55,124 nt of DNA, from positions 1-55,124 of IMG/VR virus record IMGVR_UViG_3300030104_000130; one strand, given 5' to 3'. Of this stretch, positions 23,636 to 31,477 are shown one piece after another. Under the pieces are notes generated by a model. That model was not told where the DNA came from, did not search any database, and saw nothing but the letters and a program-made list of their open reading frames with translations. How positions within the stretch are numbered: the first letter of the stretch is position 1; the number at the start of each line of letters is the position of its first letter. Both the position numbers and the translations under genes were made by a program. The DNA comes from a virus.

Positions 23636-23911
23636 ATGAACTTAACAAATGAAATAAGACTACACGATAGTCTAAAAAACTTAACAGATACTATGGTTGA
23701 AGAAGTTTCTGATACTGTATGTGAAAATGTAGATGATAAGCTGTGTGATTTTGAAGCTAAAGTAGATGATTTAGAAAGCATAGTTGACAATCAATCATCT
23801 GAAATTGCTGAGTTAGAAAACACTCTCTCTTATCTTGAGGGTACAGTAGAAGATTTAACAAGCAGACTAGATGAACTAGAAGCTAAACTAGAGGAACTAA
23901 ACAATGAATGA
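23636..23911 (+). CDS. Coiled-coil protein, 91 residues
   Basis: It follows the GP88-like gene directly. The sequence is acidic and heptad-patterned throughout (for example LEGTVEDLTSRLDELEAKLE), with two Cys near residues 29 and 37. It should form a rod-like dimer. Function unknown; the stop overlaps the next start by 8 bp. Confidence 0.6.
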   Translation: MNLTNEIRLHDSLKNLTDTMVEEVSDTVCENVDDKLCDFEAKVDDLESIVDNQSSEIAELENTLSYLEGTVEDLTSRLDELEAKLEELNNE

Positions 23912-24209
23912 ATACTATAACAAAGAAGACTCTGATAAAAGAGTAGAAGACTTTAAAAAAGCTGTTAACATTATGGAAAAAGCAATATCAAAAGCATTCT
24001 TTAATGGCTATGGTTTAATGTTTAAGTACCACAAGATTGAAACAGGTGAGCATCAACAACGAATGCTATTGACTGTATCAGATATTAAATACAACTCTGA
24101 TGATGAGATATTAGTAGGTGGTTGTATCAATACTGATGGGGATTACAGACAATTCTTCATGGAAAACATGATGTCTGTTAAACCTTTTAAGTATGTGTCT
24201 ATTGACTAA
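23904..24209 (+). CDS. Protein of 101 residues, unknown
   Basis: GAGGAACTAAACA precedes the ATG. An N-terminal charged helix (KEDSDKRVEDFKKAVNIMEK) leads into strands MLLTVSDIKYNSDDEILVGG and ending VKPFKYVSID. No family is recognised. It is part of the tightly packed accessory string. Confidence 0.55.
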   Translation: MNEYYNKEDSDKRVEDFKKAVNIMEKAISKAFFNGYGLMFKYHKIETGEHQQRMLLTVSDIKYNSDDEILVGGCINTDGDYRQFFMENMMSVKPFKYVSID

Positions 24210-24220
24210 AGGAAATTTTT

Positions 24221-24475
24221 ATGATACAATACAACAAGATTAAGGTGTCAGCTAAAGTAAAAGCTAAACATACAATATCAGATTATCTGATGAAGGTGTT
24301 TGATGGGTTGAAACATAATCCATTAGACTTTATAGAGGATTGGGAAACCATGACAACAAAAGAACAAGAAGCAGTAATAGATCAAGTCAGCTTGTTTGAG
24401 GACAGGATACACAAACTGCTTGGAGTTAAATTTAAGGAGATAATAAGTGCGAGTAATTTTAATAAATCCATTTGA
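24221..24475 (+). CDS. Protein of 84 residues, unknown
   Basis: AAAGGAAATTTTT precedes the ATG. The helical product contains TISDYLMKVFDGLKHNPLD and FIEDWETMTTKEQEAVIDQV. No domain is recognised. Its last 29 bp overlap the GTG start of the DUF3846-like gene, and the ribosome site of that gene lies inside it. Confidence 0.55.
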   Translation: MIQYNKIKVSAKVKAKHTISDYLMKVFDGLKHNPLDFIEDWETMTTKEQEAVIDQVSLFEDRIHKLLGVKFKEIISASNFNKSI

Positions 24476-24800
24476 CGAGACAGTCAAAGAAGCAGTATAT
24501 GGTGGGGACTATAGAGAAATCTATGACCTCATTGAGTGTAGAACCTTTACAGTTCAGATGATTGATGAAAACAATGATTTGTTTTTAGATGATGAAGGAC
24601 TGTTGGTTGAGGGTGAGCAAAGATATTTTGAATACAAAGGTCTTGGAACTTTTGCAGGTAAAGGATTGATCATGGCTCATGATGATGCAGGAGATTCAAT
24701 AGCTACAACTCTTGACCTCATGGAAGTATCATCAATAATAGAGTTCAAGCCCGAAGGCTACAGTCAAGAACCATACATGGAGTTCAAAGCTTGGCAATAA
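24447..24800 (+). CDS. DUF3846-like protein
   Basis: A GTG start preceded by AAGGAGATAATAA gives RVILINPFDETVKEAVYGGD, the signature start of DUF3846, followed by a Cys-containing IYDLIECRTFTV, an FLDDEGLLVEG loop and AGKGLIMAHDDAGDS. The 117-residue length fits the family, which is common in phages and plasmids and has no known biochemical role. It overlaps both neighbours. Confidence 0.75.
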   Translation: MRVILINPFDETVKEAVYGGDYREIYDLIECRTFTVQMIDENNDLFLDDEGLLVEGEQRYFEYKGLGTFAGKGLIMAHDDAGDSIATTLDLMEVSSIIEFKPEGYSQEPYMEFKAWQ

Positions 24801-25087
24801 ACAGTAAACAATTAAAGAAACTTCGTAAGCTAGTCAAACCTTTACAGGTTGAGTGGCTTCAATCTATATTGCCCGAAGATCAAGGCAAGGCAATTACTGT
24901 GGATAATGTTGAGGAACTAATGCCTGATCAAACTCATGCCTTCGGTAATCGTCAAATGCATTTATCTTTTATGTCTGACAAGTGGATTATGAAAATATTA
25001 AAAGCTAATCCACATATTACAACATACAAAGAACTTGAAAAAGTAAATGAACAACAACAACATAAATATTTAGATAGGAGATTTTAA
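24791..25087 (+). CDS. Protein of 98 residues, unknown
   Basis: A TTG start is chosen because GGAG lies eight bases upstream and no ATG occurs early. The basic N-terminus (KQLKKLRKLVKPLQVEWLQS) is followed by QTHAFGNRQMHLSFMSDKW and a helical end. Function unknown; the start overlaps the preceding gene by 10 bp and the stop overlaps the next start by one base. Confidence 0.5.
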   Translation: MAINSKQLKKLRKLVKPLQVEWLQSILPEDQGKAITVDNVEELMPDQTHAFGNRQMHLSFMSDKWIMKILKANPHITTYKELEKVNEQQQHKYLDRRF

Positions 25088-25338
25088 TGGAAGAATATTT
25101 AGTAGATGTTTTGTTTGCTGGTAAGAAAGAACAGCTTAAAACTTTTAGTGCTTCACCTTTAGAAGCATTAGATAGTATGATAAACTTTGAAGATGTTGAA
25201 GCTGTATATAAAATTACTAGACAAACAGATAAAAAAAACTGGTCTTTTGACAATAAACACCTCACAAGATTGAGGGAGTTGAGGGGCTTAATAAATAACG
25301 AAGGTGCTATCCTTCAAGAGTTGAGGAGGTCTCATTAA
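25087..25338 (+). CDS. Protein of 83 residues, unknown
   Basis: AGGAGATTTTA overlaps the previous stop. The product MEEYLVDVLFAGKKEQLKTF with ASPLEALDSMINFEDVEAVY resembles small strand-helix-strand phage proteins; its C-terminus is a charged helix. No function is recognised. Confidence 0.55.
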   Translation: MEEYLVDVLFAGKKEQLKTFSASPLEALDSMINFEDVEAVYKITRQTDKKNWSFDNKHLTRLRELRGLINNEGAILQELRRSH

Positions 25339-25341
25339 TTA

Positions 25342-25554
25342 ATGGAAATTATATTAGTAGTGGTGGTTGGTGTATCTTTAATTGCTATGACAGGATTGTA
25401 TATGTATCTTGTTGACAAAGATAAGATAGAACCTTATATACCACCAAGAGTACAGCGTGGAAACTTTTGGGATGCAGAGACCAAGAAGTTTTACAAATGG
25501 GATGAGTTGATGAAACTTAAAAAGTTGAGGGAAAAAAATGACACAGTACAGTGA
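25342..25554 (+). CDS. Small membrane protein, 70 residues
   Basis: Residues 3-23 (IILVVVVGVSLIAMTGLYMY) form one clear membrane span; the rest is a charged cytoplasmic tail with RVQRGNFWDAETKKFYKW. GAGG upstream gives the ribosome site. It could alter the host envelope early in infection, but nothing in the sequence says how. Confidence 0.6.
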   Translation: MEIILVVVVGVSLIAMTGLYMYLVDKDKIEPYIPPRVQRGNFWDAETKKFYKWDELMKLKKLREKNDTVQ

Positions 25555-25744
25555 ACAAGTAGAAAAACAAAAAGAGTTTCTTGAAATGGAAAAAAAAGCC
25601 AAATCTATTACAGCTATTGACACGAGGTTCAAGGATGGGTTATGGTATAAACAAACTGTTGACTATGCAGATGGTCGAAGGGTGACAGAGTACAGAGACA
25701 AACGTAAATCAAAAGTAGTGGAGAATAGATATGGGTTGGACTAA
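25538..25744 (+). CDS. Small basic protein, 68 residues
   Basis: TTGAGGGAAAAAA precedes the ATG, inside the preceding gene's end. The product is helical at the start (YSEQVEKQKEFLEMEKKAK) and has a strand-rich middle (GLWYKQTVDYADGRRVTEYR). No family recognised. Its end contains the start of the next membrane protein gene. Confidence 0.55.
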   Translation: MTQYSEQVEKQKEFLEMEKKAKSITAIDTRFKDGLWYKQTVDYADGRRVTEYRDKRKSKVVENRYGLD

Positions 25745-25868
25745 ACACTTAATTTATGTAGTTATTATAATACTATTACAGTTAATAAACTTTCATGCAG
25801 TTGGTTATACCAAACACAAGTCAGACTGGTGTGATGGGTTTTACAAACAATATGTTGAGGAGTTATAA
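25731..25868 (+). CDS. Small membrane or secreted peptide, 45 residues
   Basis: GGAGAATAGAT before the ATG supports the start. A hydrophobic segment YVVIIILLQLINFHAVG (about 9-25) is followed by a 20-residue hydrophilic tail with one Cys (SDWCDGFYKQYVEEL). It may be a signal peptide with a short mature part or a single-span anchor. Second of two consecutive membrane genes in this string. Confidence 0.5.
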   Translation: MGWTKHLIYVVIIILLQLINFHAVGYTKHKSDWCDGFYKQYVEEL

Positions 25869-26017
25869 TGGCGAAGACGTGGAATAAATCTGCTCATGTA
25901 TCTGCTACACAAGGCAGAGGTAAGAAGACAAGTCAAGGTAGAGGTAATGTTGGCACATCTACCATGAATAAGAATAAGAAAGCCAACTTAAAAAAATATC
26001 GAGGGCAAGGTAAATGA
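25868..26017 (+). CDS. Small basic Gly/Lys-rich protein, 49 residues
   Basis: TTGAGGAGTTATA precedes an ATG that overlaps the previous stop by one base. The product MAKTWNKSAHVSATQGRGKK has GRG repeats and ends LKKYRGQGK. Strongly basic and probably disordered; nucleic-acid binding is possible. Short proteins of this type recur in marine phages. Confidence 0.55.
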   Translation: MAKTWNKSAHVSATQGRGKKTSQGRGNVGTSTMNKNKKANLKKYRGQGK

Positions 26018-26127
26018 TTGAGATAGATAAAGAATGGCAAGATGCATTACAACAAGCAGCCGAAGAGGGTTGGGAAGAAGAAGCATTGGCAAGTAGAGCA
26101 CAACAAATATATAATGGAGAAGTCTAA
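26014..26127 (+). CDS. 37-residue acidic helical peptide
   Basis: The ATG overlaps the previous stop (ATGA). The peptide begins MIEIDKEWQDALQQAAEEGW and is strongly acidic, predicted as a single helix. GAGGGCAAGG upstream can serve as ribosome site. Function unknown. Confidence 0.5.
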   Translation: MIEIDKEWQDALQQAAEEGWEEEALASRAQQIYNGEV

Positions 26128-26315
26128 TGAAAGAGAAGATGATAACAATTAAAGTTCCAGAGTCTAGACTTAAATGGATTAAGGAAGAATACAAACTAGC
26201 CAAGTGGGGAGTCAATGGTTTATTTGAGTATGGTGGTATGGATATCAAAGAAGCACATGCACTAGCAGATATTCTTTGTCATGTTAATGAAGTGTTTCAG
26301 ATTGAGGATGAGTAA
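26127..26315 (+). CDS. Small helical protein, 62 residues
   Basis: GGAG lies before the ATG, which overlaps the previous stop (TAATG). The product begins MKEKMITIKVPESRLKWIKE and contains WGVNGLFEYGGMDIKEAHAL. No recognised family; the stop is directly followed by the next ATG. Confidence 0.55.
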   Translation: MKEKMITIKVPESRLKWIKEEYKLAKWGVNGLFEYGGMDIKEAHALADILCHVNEVFQIEDE

Positions 26316-26510
26316 ATGACAGTACAAGATTTAATAGATAATCTAAACACTATCACTGACAAAACTTTAAATGTTCGTGTGTTAGAAAACAATCCTAATA
26401 ACTCTGATTATAATTTAGAAAATTATTGGGTAGATAAAATTGATGTAGCTAACACAGGACAAAGTGGATACGAACTACAAGGTGAAGTTGTTTTAGTTGG
26501 AGAAGCTTAA
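26316..26510 (+). CDS. Small acidic protein, 64 residues
   Basis: It abuts the preceding gene. MTVQDLIDNLNTITDKTLNV and a C-terminal strand segment ELQGEVVLVGEA give a compact alpha/beta look seen in many phage accessory proteins. No function is recognised. Stop overlaps the next ATG. Confidence 0.55.
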   Translation: MTVQDLIDNLNTITDKTLNVRVLENNPNNSDYNLENYWVDKIDVANTGQSGYELQGEVVLVGEA

Positions 26511-27007
26511 TGAACATATTTTATTTTGATGAGTGTCCTATTATATCAGCAGAAGCACAGCCAGATAAAATGCTAGTCAAGATGCCACTAGAAACAGCAC
26601 AGATGTTATGCACAGCACACCGAGAACTAGATGGTGATGAGTACGCAGATGCTAATGGACTTTACAAACGTGCCTACTGGAATCACCCATGTACTATATG
26701 GGCTAGAGAATCTAGCTCTAACTACTCATGGTTGTATCGACACTTCCTAGCACTAGGTTTGGAGTATGAGTATAGGTATGGTAGGAAACATGCAAGTGTT
26801 GTCAAGCTAGAAGAACCATTGAGTAAGATGCCTGACAACATTACACATACAAGTCTTACACCACTAGCACAGGCTATGCCTGAGGAGTATAAGAATGAGG
26901 ATGCTATTGTTGCTTATCGTGATTACTGCATTAACGAAAAACACTATGCCAAATGGGAACGAGGTAGAACTAAGCCTATATGGTGGACAACACAGGAGGT
27001 TGCATGA
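26510..27007 (+). CDS. Conserved phage protein, possibly pyrimidine-dimer glycosylase-like
   Basis: The 165-residue protein opens MNIFYFDECPIISAEAQPDK and continues LVKMPLETAQMLCTAHREL, ANGLYKRAYWNHPCTIWARE, FLALGLEYEYRYGR and MPEEYK. This is a widespread marine phage family, sometimes annotated as related to T4 endonuclease V type pyrimidine-dimer glycosylases. In typical members a Cys-Asp-Lys-His motif follows the opening; here the corresponding place reads QPDKMLVKM, without His. DNA repair is thus possible but weakly supported. Confidence 0.6.
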   Translation: MNIFYFDECPIISAEAQPDKMLVKMPLETAQMLCTAHRELDGDEYADANGLYKRAYWNHPCTIWARESSSNYSWLYRHFLALGLEYEYRYGRKHASVVKLEEPLSKMPDNITHTSLTPLAQAMPEEYKNEDAIVAYRDYCINEKHYAKWERGRTKPIWWTTQEVA

Positions 27008-27225
27008 ATTATATATACGAAAGAATGATGGCTGAAGGAGAGACAGCTATCTTTGATAAGGATGATCTACGTAAGTTTGAAAGTTATGTAGCTGATCATT
27101 ACACAGAATTCTATGAGGGTAAAGCTTCTTATGAAGTAAAGAAAGATGGTGATAAGTTTTTAGTTACTTTATTTGAAAACCCTGTGATAAGTATGGAAGA
27201 AATATTGCTTGACATTCAAGACTAA
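27004..27225 (+). CDS. Small acidic protein, 73 residues
   Basis: AGGAGG directly upstream selects the ATG at 27004, which overlaps the preceding stop (ATGA). The product begins MNYIYERMMAEGETAIFDKD and ends ISMEEILLDIQD. No domain recognised. It is the last gene of the packed accessory string, and its 3' end contains promoter P4. Confidence 0.55.
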   Translation: MNYIYERMMAEGETAIFDKDDLRKFESYVADHYTEFYEGKASYEVKKDGDKFLVTLFENPVISMEEILLDIQD

Positions 27226-27237
27226 TTCTGTTATACT
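27209..27237 (+). promoter_or_regulatory. Sigma-70 promoter P4 for the replication genes
   Basis: TTGACA 27209-27214, 17-bp spacer, TATACT 27232-27237 (five of six). It overlaps the end of the preceding gene and would start transcripts near 27244, ahead of SSB, primase-helicase and polymerase. It lacks the TTTTAAG block of P1 to P3. Confidence 0.75.
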
Positions 27238-27247
27238 TTGTATCACA

Positions 27248-27367
27248 ATGAGCAACCAAACATATCAAGCCCTCTATCTCCAATTGAACAGATGGTTTGG
27301 TGCAGTTAATGCTGTGGCTTCTAGGGTAGCTACTCACAACCCTTCCAACTTCACAACAACGCTATAA
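27248..27367 (+). CDS. Possible 39-residue leader peptide
   Basis: An ATG only four bases after the predicted P4 start point opens a 39-codon frame, MSNQTYQALYLQLNRWFGAV and so on, ending just before the SSB ribosome site. There is no ribosome site before it, so translation would need a near-leaderless start. It may be a small host-directed peptide or a leader, or simply untranslated leader RNA. Confidence 0.35.
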   Translation: MSNQTYQALYLQLNRWFGAVNAVASRVATHNPSNFTTTL

Positions 27368-27381
27368 AGGAGGAAACGCAT

Positions 27382-27798
27382 ATGGCAATATTAGAAGGAA
27401 CAGCGTATTGGGCTAGTATAACGACACCTAATACGACATTTGAACCCGTGTACACAGTCAACCTAGTAGTTGATGATGAGACTGCAAATGACTTTGCATC
27501 TCGTGGACACAAAGTAAAGCAGATGGATGAAGGTCCAGCTTTAATTATCAAACGAAAAGTAAATGGTCCTAACGGAATGGTTAGACCTGCACCTCGTTTG
27601 ATGAACACTGATAAGCAGGAAGTCACAACTGCTGTTGGTAATGGATCAAAAATTAAAGTCCAGTACAACGAATATAGTGGCGAAGGTAAGTTTGGTCCTT
27701 ATCAAGGATTAGATTTACAGGCAGTAATGATTACCGATCTTGTGCCTTACAAGAATGGTGATGGTGATGAGTTCTTATCCGATGGAGAGGAATTCTAA
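27382..27798 (+). CDS. ssb: Single-stranded DNA-binding protein, T7 gp2.5-like
   Basis: The 138-residue protein has an OB-fold look, with strands GTAYWASITTP, YTVNLVVDDETAN and ALIIKRKV, and SKIKVQYNEYSGEGKFGPYQ before the last strand. It ends in a strongly acidic tail with terminal Phe (DGEEF), the hallmark of gp2.5 type SSBs that dock on polymerase and helicase. AAGGAGG precedes the ATG. It lies directly before the primase-helicase and polymerase genes and would protect single strands at the fork. Confidence 0.8.
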   Translation: MAILEGTAYWASITTPNTTFEPVYTVNLVVDDETANDFASRGHKVKQMDEGPALIIKRKVNGPNGMVRPAPRLMNTDKQEVTTAVGNGSKIKVQYNEYSGEGKFGPYQGLDLQAVMITDLVPYKNGDGDEFLSDGEEF

Positions 27799-28040
27799 TG
27801 ATTATTACTATCAACAATGATGATGGTACTACCAACTTTGATGTCAATAATATTAGTGACGATGCTGTAAAGCAAGAAGCAACTGTTATTGTGCAGAAGG
27901 TTGGTAACCTACAGGTTGTCATTGAAGCCTTAGACTTTGCTAGTCGTACTCACAGAGCTAACTTAGAAGAGTTACTCAAGGGTAGAGACGAAGCTATAGT
28001 CGAACCAGCCGAAGAGACTGATAAAGAATCTTCAAAATAA
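27798..28040 (+). CDS. Small acidic protein after SSB, 80 residues
   Basis: The ATG overlaps the SSB stop by one base, so the two are coupled. The product starts MIITINNDDGTTNFDVNNIS and has a helix EATVIVQKVGNLQVVIEALD and an acidic tail. No family is recognised; a role with SSB in replication is inferred from the coupling. A hairpin follows. Confidence 0.55.
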   Translation: MIITINNDDGTTNFDVNNISDDAVKQEATVIVQKVGNLQVVIEALDFASRTHRANLEELLKGRDEAIVEPAEETDKESSK

Positions 28041-28047
28041 ATAACTC

Positions 28048-28069
28048 GGCTAGGTGTAAAAGCCTAGCC
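28048..28069 (+). terminator. Hairpin before the primase-helicase gene
   Basis: GGCTAGG (28048-28054) pairs perfectly with CCTAGCC (28063-28069) around an eight-base loop. Only ACATTTCT follows, so it is a weak terminator or an mRNA-processing stem that sets the ratio of SSB to primase-helicase. Confidence 0.5.
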
Positions 28070-28089
28070 ACATTTCTAAAGGAGATAGA

Positions 28090-29751
28090 ATGCAAGAACA
28101 AAGTAAATTCGTACGACACAAATTACCCTGCCCATCATGTGGTGGCTCTGACCCTGTGTCTATGAACGAGGACAAGTCTGCTCATTGCTTTAGCTGTGAG
28201 ACACACTTCCCTAATTATATTGATGCTTGTGATGGTAAAATTATGGACACAAATCCTAAACCTAAAGTAAGTAATACTTTTCTTAACACATATACTGGTA
28301 GCTTTGGTGCTCTTACAGACAGATGTATTTCTGAAGACACAGCTAAGAAGTATGGAGTAAGAAGAGTAGTAAGTACAGATAATAAAGTATCTCAACATAT
28401 ATATCCATTCTTCAATGGTAACGAAGTGGTTGGGACTAAGACACGTTTTGTAGACAACAAGAACTTTGCATTTGCAGGTACATATGAAGGCACTGGTTTA
28501 TTTGGGGAACAGTTGTTCCGAAATACTGGTGGTAAATACTTGACAATTGTCGAAGGTGAGTGTGATGCTATGGCTGCTTATGAATTGATGCAGTCAAAGT
28601 GGGCATGTGTCTCGTTAAAGCGTGGTGCATCAGGTGCTGTTAAAGATATACGAGAAAGCATTGAGTTTGTTGAATCATTTGAGAACGTAGTATTATGTTT
28701 TGATAATGACAAGGCAGGTAAAGAAGCAGCTAGAAAAGTTGCTCGTATATTAAAACCCGGCAAGGCTAAGATAGTTACACTACCTACAGGATGTAAAGAT
28801 GCTAACGATATGCTTAGACAAAAGAAGTTTCAAGACTTCATGTCTGCATGGTGGGAAGCTAGAACTTACACACCATCAGGTATTATGGACTTGTCTGCTA
28901 AAAAGTCTGAGTGGTTACACCGAGAGACTAAGGAGAGCATTGCTTATCCTTGGGAAGGTCTTAACAAGAAACTATTTGGTATGCGTAAAGGTGAGCTAGT
29001 AACTCTTACAGGTGGTACAGGACTAGGTAAGTCTAGTGTGACTCGTGAGCTAGAACACTGGCTGATCAAGAACACCGAAGACAACGTGGGTATCGTAGCT
29101 CTTGAAGAAAACTGGTTACGAACTGCTGATGGTATTATATCTATTGAAGCTAATGATCGAGTGTATCTTAACGAGAGACGAGAACAGTATAGTGAAGAAC
29201 AACTAACTAATCTATTTGATAAAGTCATACCCAAAGGTCGTGTATTTATTCATGCCCATCTTGGAGTCACAGATATTGATGAAGTATTTTCTAAGCTACG
29301 TTATATTATTGTGGGCTGTGAATGTAAGTGGGTGGTTGTAGATCATCTACATATGCTAGTCAATGTCATGGGTGAAGGTGATGAACGTAGAGGTATTGAT
29401 TCACTGATGAATAGATTACGTAGTCTTGTTGAAGAAACAGGAGTAGGTATGATACTTGTATCTCATTTACGTAGAGCATCAGGTGATAAAGGACATGAGC
29501 AAGGGATTGAAGTATCTCTTTCACACCTCAAAGGTTCAGCAGGTATAGCACAACTATCTGATTGTGTGATTGCATTAGAACGTAATCAACAAGCAGAGAA
29601 TCAAGACGAAGCTAACACTACGAAGGTACGTGTACTTAAATCAAGATACACAGGTGATACTGGATTAGCCTGTAGCTTACGATACAACAACGAAACCGGC
29701 AGACTGTTTGAATTAACAGAGGAGGAAACATTTGACAACACAGAATTCTAA
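28090..29751 (+). CDS. DNA primase-helicase, T7 gp4-like
   Basis: The 553-residue protein combines three parts. An N-terminal zinc finger has Cys14, Cys17, Cys33 and Cys36. The TOPRIM primase core has IVEGECDAMA (Glu155) and CFDNDKAGKEAA (Asp205, Asp207). The RecA-like ring helicase has Walker A GGTGLGKS at 308-315, then VGIVALEENW, KWVVVDHLHML (Walker B) and a following LVSHLRRASG. It unwinds DNA and lays primers for the polymerase at 29732. AAAGGAGATAGA precedes the ATG; its end overlaps the polymerase start. Confidence 0.95.
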   Translation: MQEQSKFVRHKLPCPSCGGSDPVSMNEDKSAHCFSCETHFPNYIDACDGKIMDTNPKPKVSNTFLNTYTGSFGALTDRCISEDTAKKYGVRRVVSTDNKVSQHIYPFFNGNEVVGTKTRFVDNKNFAFAGTYEGTGLFGEQLFRNTGGKYLTIVEGECDAMAAYELMQSKWACVSLKRGASGAVKDIRESIEFVESFENVVLCFDNDKAGKEAARKVARILKPGKAKIVTLPTGCKDANDMLRQKKFQDFMSAWWEARTYTPSGIMDLSAKKSEWLHRETKESIAYPWEGLNKKLFGMRKGELVTLTGGTGLGKSSVTRELEHWLIKNTEDNVGIVALEENWLRTADGIISIEANDRVYLNERREQYSEEQLTNLFDKVIPKGRVFIHAHLGVTDIDEVFSKLRYIIVGCECKWVVVDHLHMLVNVMGEGDERRGIDSLMNRLRSLVEETGVGMILVSHLRRASGDKGHEQGIEVSLSHLKGSAGIAQLSDCVIALERNQQAENQDEANTTKVRVLKSRYTGDTGLACSLRYNNETGRLFELTEEETFDNTEF

Positions 29752-31477
29752 AATTATATTTGACATAGAATGCGATGGTCTAAAACCAACTAAACTACAT
29801 TGTATTGTAGCAAAAGAATTAGGTGGTCAGGTACATGAGTTTCCACCCAACAGACTTGCAGAAGGTTTAGCCTTTCTTAGTACTGCCGATACATTAATCG
29901 GACACAACATCTTACGCTTTGATTTAGATGTTATTAAAAAATTAACTGGTGTAGATTTATATACTAAAAATATTGAAGATACTCTTGTTATGTCTAGGTT
30001 GTTTAAACCTATTAGAGAAAATGGACATAGTTTAAAAACATGGGGATATCGTGTAAACTTTACAAAACAAGAACAACCTCTTAACTTTGATGAGTACACA
30101 CCACAAATGCTAGAGTATTGTGTGAATGATGTAAAACTTAATGAGTTAGTTTACTATAGATTACTTCAAGAAAAAACTGGATTTAGTCAACAATCAATTG
30201 ATCTTGAACATAGGGTTGCTCAAATAATATCTGATCAAGAAAATAATGGCTTTAAGTTTGATGAAAGAAAAGCTACGATATTACTTGCTGATCTTCAAGC
30301 TAAGATGTATGAAGTAACCAGTGAAGTACAAACCACATTTAAACCTAAAATGACTGATGTAAAATTAGTTACACCTAAAATTAAAAAAGATGGTGGATTA
30401 TCTAAATCAGGTTTGACTGCTGAAGAATATGAAAGATTAATTAAAAGTGGTGATCGTAAACCATTTATGAGACAAGAACTAAAACCTTTTAATCTTGGTA
30501 GTCGTAAACAGATCGGTGAATATTTAGTAGAATTTGGTTGGAAACCAAAAAGATTTACTGCAACTGGTCAAGCTATTGTAGACGAAGGTACGCTTAAAAA
30601 GATTACTCACATACACGAAGCTAAACTGATTGCAGACTTCTTGTTGTATCAAAAGCGTATAGCTCAAATACAATCATGGTTAGATGCACTCGAAGATGAT
30701 GGTAGAGTACATGGTTCAGTCATTCCTAACGGAACTATTACTGGTCGTATGTCTCACAACCATCCAAACATGGCTCAGATACCAGCAGTATACAGTCCTT
30801 TTGGTAAAGATTGTAGAGCTTGTTGGACCGTAGATGAAGGTAATGTTTTACTTGGAGTGGATGCTTCAGGACTAGAACTTAGAATGTTAGCACACTATAT
30901 GAACGATAAGGAGTACATACATGAAGTGGTCAACGGAGACATACACACAACTAATCAAAAACTTGCAGGACTTGAATCAAGAGATACAGCAAAGACTTTC
31001 ATCTATGCCCTCGTATACGGAGCAGGAGATGAAAAGATTGGGAGTGTGGTTGGAGGATCAAGAAAGCAGGGTAAAGAACTTAAAGAACGCTTTCTTAGTA
31101 ATCTCCCCACATTTAAAACTCTTAAGGAAAAAGTACAAGGAGCTGCAAGGAGAGGATATTTAATGGGAATAGATGGTCGTAAGATTTATATACGACATGA
31201 ACACGCTGCATTAAATAGTTTACTACAAGGTGGTGGTGCTATTGTAATGAAGAAAGCATTAGCTATACTTGCAAATAGATTAGAGTTAAGCAGTACAGCA
31301 TTTAAGTTTGTTGCTAATATTCATGATGAATGGCAAATAGAAGTTGCTGAATGTAGAGCTAATAAAGTCGGACAACTTGCAGTACAAAGTATTATTGATG
31401 CAGGAGAACATTTTAATATGAGATGTCCTCTTGATGGTGAATATAAAATAGGAGGAGATTGGAGTGAAACACACTAA
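29732..31477 (+). CDS. polA: DNA polymerase A family, with 3'-5' exonuclease
   Basis: A TTG start is chosen because AGGAGGA lies five bases upstream and ExoI begins at residue 11. Exonuclease residues are Asp11 and Glu13, Asn59 and Asp64, and Tyr129 and Asp133. Polymerase motif A is LGVDASGLELRMLAH (Asp377), motif B RDTAKTFIYALVYGAG (417-432, Lys421) and motif C HDE at 531-533. The residue equivalent to E. coli Pol I Phe762 is Tyr425, a state associated with virulent phages. At 581 residues it is compact: neither a T7-type thioredoxin loop nor a DnaJ-like Cys insert is seen. Confidence 0.95.
   Translation: MTTQNSKIIFDIECDGLKPTKLHCIVAKELGGQVHEFPPNRLAEGLAFLSTADTLIGHNILRFDLDVIKKLTGVDLYTKNIEDTLVMSRLFKPIRENGHSLKTWGYRVNFTKQEQPLNFDEYTPQMLEYCVNDVKLNELVYYRLLQEKTGFSQQSIDLEHRVAQIISDQENNGFKFDERKATILLADLQAKMYEVTSEVQTTFKPKMTDVKLVTPKIKKDGGLSKSGLTAEEYERLIKSGDRKPFMRQELKPFNLGSRKQIGEYLVEFGWKPKRFTATGQAIVDEGTLKKITHIHEAKLIADFLLYQKRIAQIQSWLDALEDDGRVHGSVIPNGTITGRMSHNHPNMAQIPAVYSPFGKDCRACWTVDEGNVLLGVDASGLELRMLAHYMNDKEYIHEVVNGDIHTTNQKLAGLESRDTAKTFIYALVYGAGDEKIGSVVGGSRKQGKELKERFLSNLPTFKTLKEKVQGAARRGYLMGIDGRKIYIRHEHAALNSLLQGGGAIVMKKALAILANRLELSSTAFKFVANIHDEWQIEVAECRANKVGQLAVQSIIDAGEHFNMRCPLDGEYKIGGDWSETH

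Noticed and set aside
29732-31477. DnaJ-like insert in the polymerase
   Set aside because: Looked for because of the general resemblance to HMO-2011; no CxxCxGxG repeats occur between exonuclease and polymerase motifs.
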